Of a stretch of DNA of 56,765 bases, positions 26,114-33,264 are shown one piece after another. The translations under genes were made by a program, and so were the position numbers. This DNA comes from an uncultured Megasphaera sp. (GTDB taxonomy: Bacteria > Bacillota > Negativicutes > Veillonellales > Megasphaeraceae): the NCBI GenBank assembly GCA_934202965.1, contig CAKPYN010000015.1, forward strand, positions 1 through 56,765, written 5' to 3'. The notes under the pieces are model-generated. The model saw only the letters and a list, made by a program, of their open reading frames with translations. It had not been told where the DNA came from and searched no databases. Within the stretch, counting starts at the first letter, position 1, and each line of letters opens with the position of its first letter.

Positions 26114-28011
26114 TTTTTACCTCGCATCGGTCTTCGTTGATTCATTTTACCTGAACGGCAACGTCCGGAAGATGCATGATGGAACGACGACTGTTGTCTT
26201 CCCCGTTCTTTTCGTATATGACGCGGCGCAATCAAGCATTTGGGGCCAAAACCGATTAAATCCTTACGTCCTGCCAAACACAACGCTTTATACACAACAT
26301 CATAGTTTGCAGGATTTTTATACTGCATCAAGGCACGCTGCATTTGTTTTTCTTCTGGTCGGCGTGCTACATAGACTGATTCTCCAGTCAACGGATTCAT
26401 TCCCGTATAATACATGGCCGTTGAAAGACTTCCCGGCGTCGGAATAAAGTCCTGTACCTGTTCCGGCTGCATATGCATGTCCCGCAAAAATTCCGCCAGC
26501 GCAATGGCATCATCTAGCGTACATCCAGGATGACTAGACATAAAATACGGTACTAAATACTGTTTTTTCCCCAGTTTATGATTTGCTTCATCAAACCATT
26601 CTTTAAATTTTAAGAAGGCACGGATATCTGCTTTTCCCATCAAATCGGTTACATGCTTAACCACATGTTCTGGTGCCACTTTTAACTGTCCACTGACATG
26701 ATACTGACACAATTCTTCTACAAATTTCTTATTGTGATCGGCCAATACATAATCATACCGCAGTCCCGAACGAACAAACACTTTTTTTATTCCCGGAATG
26801 CTGCGGATTTCCTTCAACAATTTTCGATAATCTTCATGCGACGTATCAAGGTTGGGACATGTTTCACTGCCAATACAGTGTTTATTTTTACAAACACCGG
26901 CCTTTAGTTGTTTTTGGCATGCCGGATGGCGAAAATTAGCCGTCGGACCACCGACATCATGAATATAGCCTTTAAAATTCGGCAAATGCGTCATTTTTTT
27001 TGCTTCTCGTATAAGAGATTCATGGCTGCGGTTTTGAATAATCGGTCCTTGATGGCTGGTAATCGCACAAAAATGGCAATGCCCAAAGCAGCCTCGCTGA
27101 CTTGTCAAGCTGAATTGGACTTCCTGCAAAGCCGGTACGCCGCCAACAGCATCATAATCAGGATGCCAGCGTCGCTGAAATGGCAGTTCATAAATGGCGT
27201 CCATTTCTTTCGTTGTCAACGGCAACGCTGGCGGCGTCTGAACAAGAAAGCGGTTTTCTGACGGCTGAATAATGGTGCGGCCGTAAAATGGATCCTGTTC
27301 TTCATACTGTATCTTAAACGCCTTGGCAAATGCCTTCTTGCTGGCTTTCACTTCTTCATAAGACGGACACATTACGGTATGTGCAGATACTGGCGCATGG
27401 CTAGTGACATAACAAATACCGCGGATATTGTACATCTCTGCTACCGTCTTGCCTTCTGCCAAGGCGTCGGCAATTTCTACGACAGAATGTTCCCCCATGC
27501 CATAACTTAAAATATCGGCCTTGCTATCTAATAAAATAGAATGCCGCACTTTGTTGGACCAATAATCATAATGTGCAAACCGTCGCAGACTAGCTTCAAT
27601 ACCGCCAATCACAATGGGTACATCCTTATAGGCTTCGCGCATCCGGTTGGCGTATACAATCGTCGCACGTTCCGGTCGTCTGCCGGCTTCACCGCCGGGA
27701 GAGTAATTGTCCTTCCGGCGAAACTTTTTGGCAGCCGTTTTTTCATTAAGCATAGAATCCAAATTTCCGGCTGTAATCAGCGCCGCCAATCTCGGTTTTC
27801 CCAATGCCTTAAACGGTTCGACACTATGCCAATCAGGCTGTGAAATAATACCGACTCGGTATCCCCGGCTTTCTAATACCCGGCCAATCACAGCGGCAGC
27901 AAATCCAGGATGATCTACATAGGCATCTCCATTGATATATACAAAATCCAACTGCTCCCAACCGCGGCGTTTCATATCAGCACGGCTTGTTACTAAAAAA
28001 TTATTTGTCAT
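26110..28011 (-). CDS. YgiQ-family radical SAM protein
   Basis: 633 residues. N-terminal half has a cobalamin-binding-like fold (GYRVGIISQPDW, VIGGIEASLRRFAHYDYWSNKVRHSILLDSKADILSYGMGE), then a radical SAM core with the CxxxCxxC triad in GCFGHCHFCAITSHQG, and a Cys-rich module (HPACQKQLKAGVCKNKHCIGSETCPN) that may bind another cluster. Function is not established. ATG 28011 (MTNNFLVTSRADMKRRGWEQ) has GAGGAAATT before it; the frame upstream overlaps the HTH gene. C-terminal tail is basic (RRPMRGKK). Confidence 0.9.
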   Translation of the reverse strand: MTNNFLVTSRADMKRRGWEQLDFVYINGDAYVDHPGFAAAVIGRVLESRGYRVGIISQPDWHSVEPFKALGKPRLAALITAGNLDSMLNEKTAAKKFRRKDNYSPGGEAGRRPERATIVYANRMREAYKDVPIVIGGIEASLRRFAHYDYWSNKVRHSILLDSKADILSYGMGEHSVVEIADALAEGKTVAEMYNIRGICYVTSHAPVSAHTVMCPSYEEVKASKKAFAKAFKIQYEEQDPFYGRTIIQPSENRFLVQTPPALPLTTKEMDAIYELPFQRRWHPDYDAVGGVPALQEVQFSLTSQRGCFGHCHFCAITSHQGPIIQNRSHESLIREAKKMTHLPNFKGYIHDVGGPTANFRHPACQKQLKAGVCKNKHCIGSETCPNLDTSHEDYRKLLKEIRSIPGIKKVFVRSGLRYDYVLADHNKKFVEELCQYHVSGQLKVAPEHVVKHVTDLMGKADIRAFLKFKEWFDEANHKLGKKQYLVPYFMSSHPGCTLDDAIALAEFLRDMHMQPEQVQDFIPTPGSLSTAMYYTGMNPLTGESVYVARRPEEKQMQRALMQYKNPANYDVVYKALCLAGRKDLIGFGPKCLIAPRHIRKERGRQQSSFHHASSGRCRSGKMNQRRPMRGKK

Positions 28012-28019
28012 AATTTCCT

Positions 28020-28418
28020 CTATACTAAAATCCAAATAATCAACAGCAGACAAATAACAATGCCGGCAATAATCGTAATTTCCGGCCATTTACCCTGGTG
28101 ATTTTTCTTTTTGGCATCATTTTTCCTTACCTTTTTAGGCTTGTTTTGTACAGCCGCAGGCCGCACATCCGGCTGCGGTACAGTAGCTGCAAAAGTACCT
28201 TTGTATTTTTGTACCAAAGCAGCCCCGTCTAAGCCTAAATAATTTCCATAATTACGAGTAAATCCCTTCACAAAAACAACGCCGGGAATATCATCATACG
28301 TATCTTTTTCCAATGCCTTTAAATACTCTTGTTTTATGTTCAACGCATCAGAAACTTCTTTCAGTGTCCGTCCTTGTTTTTCTCGTTCTTTTCGTAAAAT
28401 CTTACCTAACGATGACAC
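28020..28418 (-). CDS. RodZ-like helix-turn-helix membrane protein, short form
   Basis: 132 residues. Cytoplasmic Xre-type HTH matching RodZ (SLGKILRKEREKQGRTLKEVSDALNIKQEYLKALEKDTYDDIPGVVFVKGFTRNYGNYLGLD), a basic linker (KPKKVRKNDAKKKNHQ), and one membrane helix ITIIAGIVICLLLIIWILV at the very C-terminus. The extracytoplasmic domain of classical RodZ is absent. RodZ links MreB to the envelope; in many Firmicutes it lies upstream of pgsA-cinA-recA, and here pgsA is missing and ygiQ, a binding protein and rimO intervene. Confidence 0.85.
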   Translation of the reverse strand: MSSLGKILRKEREKQGRTLKEVSDALNIKQEYLKALEKDTYDDIPGVVFVKGFTRNYGNYLGLDGAALVQKYKGTFAATVPQPDVRPAAVQNKPKKVRKNDAKKKNHQGKWPEITIIAGIVICLLLIIWILV

Positions 28419-28556
28419 TGGCAGTCCCTCCTTTCTGCGTTTTGTATCTTTTTATTATATAACATTATATCCCCTTTCAGCAATGATATAGCTGCTCATT
28501 TTGGGACTATCTAACGCGTCTCATATCAGTCAACAGGCTATCCATTCCGCACACAG

Positions 28557-28586
28557 AAAAAAGGCATACACATTTGTGTATGCCTT
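28557..28586 (-). terminator. terminator of the tRNA cluster
   Basis: Palindrome AAGGCATACACA-TT-TGTGTATGCCTT followed on the minus strand by a T-run, 12 bases past the tRNA-Val 3' end. Confidence 0.85.
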
Positions 28587-28597
28587 GAAAAAAATTT

Positions 28598-28673
28598 TGG
28601 TGGGCGATAACAGGATCGAACTGCTGACATCCTGCTTGTAAGGCAGGCGCTCTCCCAGCTGAGCTAATCGCCC
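28598..28673 (-). tRNA. tRNA-Val (anticodon TAC)
   Basis: 76 bases with encoded CCA. Acceptor ATCGCCC/GGGCGAT, anticodon stem CCTGC/GCAGG with loop CTTACAA, so anticodon TAC. Last of six tRNAs in the transcript. Confidence 0.93.
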
Positions 28674-28678
28674 AAAAG

Positions 28679-28754
28679 TGGTGACCCCTACGGGATTTGA
28701 ACCCATGTTCTCGCCGTGAAAGGGCGGTGTCTTAGACCACTTGACCAAGGGGCC
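28679..28754 (-). tRNA. tRNA-Glu (anticodon TTC)
   Basis: 76 bases with encoded CCA. Begins GGCCCCTTGGTCAAGTGG, the anticodon loop is CTTTCAC. The first pair of the anticodon stem is a C-A mismatch; otherwise regular. Confidence 0.92.
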
Positions 28755-28770
28755 ATGCTAAAGGAAAAAA

Positions 28771-28846
28771 TGGTGATCCACCCGAGATTCGAACTCGGGA
28801 CACCCTGATTAAAAGTCAGGTGCTCTGCCAACTGAGCTAGTGGATC
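28771..28846 (-). tRNA. tRNA-Lys (anticodon TTT)
   Basis: 76 bases with encoded CCA. Acceptor GATCCAC complement pairs fully; anticodon stem CCTGA/TCAGG with loop CTTTTAA. Confidence 0.94.
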
Positions 28847-28850
28847 ATAT

Positions 28851-28924
28851 TGGCAGGGGTAGCTGGATTCGAACCAACGATGACGGAGTCAGAGTCCGTT
28901 GCCTTACCGCTTGGCGATACCCCT
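28851..28924 (-). tRNA. tRNA-Gln (anticodon CTG)
   Basis: 74 bases with encoded CCA, starting AGGGGTATCGCCAAGCGGT, typical of tRNA-Gln. Anticodon stem ACGGA/TCCGT with loop CTCTGAC, so anticodon CTG. Discriminator G. Confidence 0.92.
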
Positions 28925-28926
28925 AC

Positions 28927-29002
28927 TGGCTCCTCAAGTAGGACTCGAACCTACGACAAATCGGTTAACAGCCGATTGCTCTACCAACTGAGCTATTGAG
29001 GA
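28927..29002 (-). tRNA. tRNA-Asn (anticodon GTT)
   Basis: 76 bases with encoded CCA. Starts TCCTCAATAGCTCAGTTGG; anticodon stem ATCGG/CCGAT with loop CTGTTAA. Confidence 0.94.
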
Positions 29003-29034
29003 ACAATAGCGTTTTCTTCCCTAAAAAGGGAATG

Positions 29035-29109
29035 TGGAGCGGAAAACGAGGCTCGAACTCGCGACCCCCACCTTGGCAAGGTGGTGCTCTACCACTGAGC
29101 TACTTCCGC
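29035..29109 (-). tRNA. tRNA-Gly (anticodon GCC)
   Basis: 75 bases with encoded CCA. Starts GCGGAAGTAGCTCAGTGG; anticodon stem CCACC/GGTGG with loop TTGCCAA. First tRNA of the cluster. Confidence 0.94.
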
Positions 29110-29265
29110 ATGTCTTAGTGTTTCTCATCAGCGACGAGATTTATTTTAGCACATCGTTTGATGTCTGTCAACACTTAATTTTTGATTTTTTAAATCATTT
29201 TTTCGTTCACCTTACATTTGGCGAACGCCTGTTAAGTGTTTGCTGTTCCGTCGGAACGCTTAATT

Positions 29266-29294
29266 ATAATACCAATTTCACCACACATTGTCAA
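29266..29294 (-). promoter_or_regulatory. promoter of the six-tRNA cluster
   Basis: On the minus strand TTGACA (29289-29294), 17-bp spacer, TATTAT (29266-29271). A near-consensus promoter about 150 bases upstream of tRNA-Gly. The gap between contains palindromic AACGCCTGTTAAGTGTTTGC-like sequence of no clear function. Confidence 0.7.
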
Positions 29295-29331
29295 GAGATT
29301 TTTTATATTTTTTCGATATTTTTTAGACAAT

Positions 29332-29379
29332 AAAAAAGCTGTAACAAAATAAAATCATTCAATACCTTTTGTTACAGCC
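29332..29379 (-). terminator. terminator 3' of larC, dispersed-repeat copy 3 stem
   Basis: Stem GCTGTAACAAAA with TTTTGTTACAGC; on the minus strand it is followed by TTTTTT. It lies about 160 bases past the larC stop. Confidence 0.7.
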
Positions 29380-29520
29380 CCGTTATCATACTGTTTTACG
29401 TGTATCGTTTGCAGCAATACTGCTCATTTTCTTCAAACAAAAAGCGAAAAGCGTTTAAAGAAGTACGATAGTGCATGATAAACAAAACAGTATGTTACAT
29501 TCTCTTTATGCTATCATTTT
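29332..29520 (+). repeat. dispersed intergenic repeat, copy 3
   Basis: After the CTGTAACAAAA hairpin come CATACTGTTTTACGTGTAT, TTGCAGCA, TTTTCTTCAAAC and finally TTACATTCTC, in the same order as copy 1 at 7794-7945. In this copy CATACTGTTTT and AAAACAGTATG form a second, outer inverted repeat. It fills most of the 430-base gap between the tRNA promoter and larC. Confidence 0.6.
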
Positions 29521-29540
29521 ATGTTTTACAAGATATGTCG

Positions 29541-30341
29541 TTACCAGGCATTCGCCTGCCCAATAAAACCTCGAACAACATTAGGGATTTCTAAGTCCTT
29601 GGTTCCTGCGCCATAGGCTACACAATCATGAATAAAAGTATCCGGCCGTGGCCCTATATAGGAAGCCAACGTTTTTACCAGTGCCGCTCCTGTTGGCGTA
29701 ACCAATTCCCCCCAAACATCGGTATCATAATAAGGAATTCCCGTCAACAACTCTGCCGTTGCTGGTGCTGGTACAGGCATCACCCCATGAGCACATTTCA
29801 CAAATCCACTGCCTACATGCAGTGCCGAAGAAGCAACTTGTTCAATTCCTAAATAATCTAACGCCCAAATCGTGCCGACAATATCCAATATACAGTCAAT
29901 CGCTCCTACTTCATGAAAATGGATTTTATCTACAGGCACACCATGTACGGTCGCTTCTGCTTGTGCCAAATTTTGAAAAACCTGTAAACTTTTCTTTTTT
30001 ATTTCTTCTTTATATGGAGAAGCCTCGATAATTTTTGTGATTTCCGACAATCCCCTGTGTTCATGATGATGGTGATGCCCTGCTGTATCCACCGCGTGTT
30101 CATGGACATCATGCGTATGGTCTTCGTGATGATGATGTTTTTCACTATCCAACAATACATTATAATATACTGATTGAATACCCATCTTGGATACAGATTC
30201 GCAAGTCAACGAATATCCCTCTAGATTTAACGCTGTCATTGCCTGCTTAAATTCATCAAAAGGCACACCTGCTTGAATCAGCATGCCGATAAACATATTT
30301 CCGCTAATACCGCAAAAACAATCCAAATATAATGTTTTCAT
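29541..30341 (-). CDS. larC: LarC-type nickel-insertion protein, N-terminal (LarC1) half only
   Basis: 266 residues. LarC puts nickel into the pincer nucleotide cofactor of lactate racemase-type enzymes. Here: MKTLYLDCFCGISGNMFIGMLIQAGV, a His-rich stretch at about residues 70-97 (runs of HHHH and HHHHH) likely to bind metal, then DKIHFHEVGAIDCILDIVGT and VPVPAPATAELLTGIPYY. It stops after PNVVRGFIGQANAW with TAA; the LarC2 domain found in full LarC is absent and no frame beyond the stop encodes it. In Lactiplantibacillus LarC1 and LarC2 are joined by frameshifting. Downstream of a CobT-like gene with an 18-base gap; no larA, larB or larE in the window. Confidence 0.82.
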   Translation of the reverse strand: MKTLYLDCFCGISGNMFIGMLIQAGVPFDEFKQAMTALNLEGYSLTCESVSKMGIQSVYYNVLLDSEKHHHHEDHTHDVHEHAVDTAGHHHHHEHRGLSEITKIIEASPYKEEIKKKSLQVFQNLAQAEATVHGVPVDKIHFHEVGAIDCILDIVGTIWALDYLGIEQVASSALHVGSGFVKCAHGVMPVPAPATAELLTGIPYYDTDVWGELVTPTGAALVKTLASYIGPRPDTFIHDCVAYGAGTKDLEIPNVVRGFIGQANAW

Positions 30342-30359
30342 TTTACCGCCTCATTTCTG

Positions 30360-31361
30360 TTACTTCAGCTCTTTATTCATCATATCAACAGCTGCATCCA
30401 ATAATGACAGGCCAATAACAGATCCCATTCCCTGATCTAATATATCCGATGTTTCAAAAAAAGCTTTGATGTTCATTTTTTTCATCTGCATTTGATGTAC
30501 CGGTTCTTTATATCGAGCAGAAGGGACAACATAATCATCGACATATGCACACAATGCACGAGCAATCAGTACTGCCGCGCCTGTCACTGCATTATCAAAT
30601 ACAACCAGCATGTTTCGCTGGCAGGCCGCCAAAATAAATCCAGTCATTGCCGCAATATCCGGCGCGCCAGCTCGACGCAAAAGTTCTAAAGGCTGCTTAT
30701 CATCTAATTGCAGTCGATTCATCAGCGCAGTCAAATGTGTTAATTTATCACCGGATTTCATATGGGCAGGTAAATCATGCAGGGCATCCTTAAAAAATGC
30801 TGCTGTAATAATAAATGCGGTTAATAGACCACGTTCTCCGATATTGCCAAGACCCACAGCCTGATATCCTTCATCTGCCAAATTTTCACCGATTTGCAGC
30901 CCGCTGAACATAGCATCTAACATTTCATCTTCCGTCATGGCCGCACCATTTGCCCAAAAATGACTGCCATGCATAACTTTTAAATTCTGTACGCCCTCTG
31001 ATTCGGGAATATCCTGTTCCAGCCCCATATCCAACAGCATCACGCCTGCACCAATCTGATGGGCCACTTTATTAATATGAGCTCGTCCATGGGCAACTTC
31101 CAATGCTTCGGCCTTACTTTGTTTGCCTTCCGTTTTATTTTCCCCGCCATCTACAGCATGATCGGCCGCAAAAATAATAACAGCCTTTTTCAGTATATCC
31201 GGCTGCAGTGTCTGACATACACCAGCAATTCGTCCTGCCAGATAGGTAAGTTTTCCGTCTTGCTTAATAGGAAGTTCTGAAAGTTTTTGATAACACATCC
31301 CTGTTTTTTCTATGTTTGAAGGATGTATATTGGCAATAATTTGTTCCAATACGTGATCCAT
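30360..31361 (-). CDS. divergent CobT-family phosphoribosyltransferase
   Basis: 333 residues. Clearly of the CobT fold: LPIKQDGKLTYLAGRIAGV, AVIIFAADHAVDGGENKTEGKQ, and the C-terminal segment SARYKEPVHQMQMKKMNI with a Glu where CobT has its catalytic base. The loop GEMGIGNTTT of true CobT is replaced by GLGNIGERGLLTA, and GAPDIAAMTGFILAACQRNMLVVFDN replaces the usual gate segment. The canonical cobT is at 4682-5710, so this paralogue probably acts on another base or nucleotide. It heads an apparent two-gene operon with larC, whose pathway also starts from a nicotinate nucleotide. CobT paralogues with altered base choice (ArsAB of Sporomusa) are known in this class. Confidence 0.75.
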   Translation of the reverse strand: MDHVLEQIIANIHPSNIEKTGMCYQKLSELPIKQDGKLTYLAGRIAGVCQTLQPDILKKAVIIFAADHAVDGGENKTEGKQSKAEALEVAHGRAHINKVAHQIGAGVMLLDMGLEQDIPESEGVQNLKVMHGSHFWANGAAMTEDEMLDAMFSGLQIGENLADEGYQAVGLGNIGERGLLTAFIITAAFFKDALHDLPAHMKSGDKLTHLTALMNRLQLDDKQPLELLRRAGAPDIAAMTGFILAACQRNMLVVFDNAVTGAAVLIARALCAYVDDYVVPSARYKEPVHQMQMKKMNIKAFFETSDILDQGMGSVIGLSLLDAAVDMMNKELK

Positions 31362-31503
31362 AAAATGCCTCCTTGCCTATAAATAGTATATACAAGATGT
31401 ATTATACCATAGAAAGCCAATAGGCATACTCGCATAGTATACCGTGTCTGCATACATCTGAATTTTTCAGATTCTATCATGCAGCATCTTATCATTCATA
31501 TAG

Positions 31504-31683
31504 TCACAGCAAAACAGGAGCTGCCGCATAACGTAAATCCGTCGTTCCATCATTAGTTCTAATCATAGAAGAAGTTTTTACTGCGATAAGCTCCTGTTGC
31601 GTCTGTAATTTTAAATATATAGTATAGGCGTATTCAAAATTATTTTCTTTCAAATACAAAATCCATTCATAGGTTAAATCAGC
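31504..31683 (-). pseudogene. possible 5'-truncated coding remnant
   Basis: An open frame of 59 codons on the minus strand ending at TGA 31504-31506. It reads TYEWILYLKENNFEYAYTIY and later TSSMIRTNDGTTDLRYAAAP, amphipathic and plausible as protein, but it has no ATG or ribosome site and an in-frame TAA just upstream. It fills the 340-base gap between the CobT-like gene and the dehydrogenase. It could be the tail of a lost gene or chance. AACAGGAGCT and AGCTCCTGTT within it form an inverted repeat about 60 bases apart. Confidence 0.3.
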
Positions 31684-31702
31684 TTATATCCTATATATTC
31701 TA

Positions 31703-32803
31703 TTATAATGTTTTTCCGTATGCATCTGCATCTATAATAGCCTGTTTAAATGCTTCTTTTGTAAGCGGCTGCGGTACACAATTCCATTCCGTGATAGACG
31801 GGGCTTTATCAATAATCGCATCTAACTCACCAGTCTGAATATCAAGATCGGCCAATGTTGTCGGATACCCCGTTTTCTTATAAAACGCTGCAATACGATC
31901 GCGTAATTCAAACTGTTTGTCATATGTTAAAAGTACCAATACGCCAAAGGATACGATTTCGCCGTGTAAATGACTTTCTACAACCTGAGGAAGTATGGTC
32001 GACGAATTATAGAATAAATGCGCAACAGAAGAATTGTAATAATAAATCGCCTGGTCACCCGTCGTGCAGTTGGATACTAAACCAGTGCTGATGATAATAT
32101 CCAATACAACTTCCTGCAGTTCATGAGAAATTTCTTTTTTCTTGAAATCAGCTAATGCTTTTTCACCAAAATCAAGAAGCGGTGCTGTGCAGACTTGTCC
32201 CAATGCGCGTCCTACTAAAACAGTATGGAATAATTCTGCTTCACGGCTCGCCAATTCAGATTCGCATTCTTTACTCATGGCATCACCAATACCTGCCCAG
32301 AACAAATTAAACGGTGAGTCTACGATAATATTCATATTAATGAATGTGTGAATCGGCGGCTGCGGCAAATAGTAATACCCTGCCAGGGATTTATCTTCTT
32401 TATATATAACAGCAATCGCTGTAGACGGCGCACAGTTTGACGCTACTGTCGGAAACGCAAAATATGCTTTTCCTGCTTTATCTGCTACAACTTTACATGT
32501 ATCAATCGCGCGACCGCCGCCGACACCAAAAATTAAATCCGCTTTTTGTACAGCTTCTTCTGCAAGCAAAGCGTCTATGCGTTCGTATGTTGCGTCATCG
32601 CCATACCATAATACACCTTGTACTTCCAAATCAGTTTTAGCAATTGCATCCAAAAGTGGTTGTTTTGCTTTAGAAAGCGCTGTTTTACCCCCTATAATAA
32701 CTACTTTTTTGCCAAAATGTTTGGTAACGCGGCCAATTGCATCATATGCATTTGCACCAATTGTAAATGCCGGTAATACCAGTGTGTAATCAGAATACAA
32801 CAT
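31703..32803 (-). CDS. iron-containing alcohol dehydrogenase family, glycerol dehydrogenase-like
   Basis: 366 residues. NAD-binding motif FGVGGGRAIDTCKVVAD, followed by FPTVASNCAPSTAIAVIY, the GldA-like pattern. Metal-binding candidates are the His in STILPQVVESHLHGEIVSFGVLVLL. Reaction is probably oxidation or reduction of a polyol or hydroxyketone; exact substrate unclear. ATG 32803 follows GGAGTGAATTTTT. Divergent from the cstA genes with a long shared upstream region. Confidence 0.85.
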   Translation of the reverse strand: MLYSDYTLVLPAFTIGANAYDAIGRVTKHFGKKVVIIGGKTALSKAKQPLLDAIAKTDLEVQGVLWYGDDATYERIDALLAEEAVQKADLIFGVGGGRAIDTCKVVADKAGKAYFAFPTVASNCAPSTAIAVIYKEDKSLAGYYYLPQPPIHTFINMNIIVDSPFNLFWAGIGDAMSKECESELASREAELFHTVLVGRALGQVCTAPLLDFGEKALADFKKKEISHELQEVVLDIIISTGLVSNCTTGDQAIYYYNSSVAHLFYNSSTILPQVVESHLHGEIVSFGVLVLLTYDKQFELRDRIAAFYKKTGYPTTLADLDIQTGELDAIIDKAPSITEWNCVPQPLTKEAFKQAIIDADAYGKTL

Positions 32804-33264
32804 AAAAATTCACTCCTATATCAAAATTATTACGACACATACGATTTGTCTCATTATCAAAATCACATGTATTGTTCACTAAAACATTATATCATTGATG
32901 CTTTTTTTTTACTACAAAGGTTAAACGTGTGCGTTTCTATTATACATGAATAATTCATATGCCTTTTATTTCTGTTATTCCTTTTTCTCACATCATGCTA
33001 TATGCTGTATAGCTGTTGTATACTAGCACACCATTTTGGGTGATTTGTGTAATATTGATTATTTTTCATGAATGATTTCTCTTTTTCTCATGTTTTTGAC
33101 AGCTATTTTGAGAAAGTTCATCTTGAATTTTATAAATTATGCCTTATAATGGAATCGAAATACGGGGTATGTTATTCTTGAATGGAATTATAATTCATTT
33201 TACGTGCTCATGCACTATATCAAGACATACGCCTGTATAAAATTCATATAGGAGGTTTTATAGT
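32804..33264. other. 461-base gene-free region between divergent dehydrogenase and cstA
   Basis: AT-rich. It holds a plus-strand promoter (33123-33150, listed separately). On the minus strand a TATAAT lies near 32888 with no good -35. No gene, tRNA or known riboswitch was recognised. Confidence 0.5.
33123..33150 (+). promoter_or_regulatory. promoter of cstA copy 1
   Basis: -35 TTGAAT (33123-33128), 16-bp spacer, -10 TATAAT (33145-33150). It predicts a leader of about 105 bases before the start codon. Confidence 0.55.
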
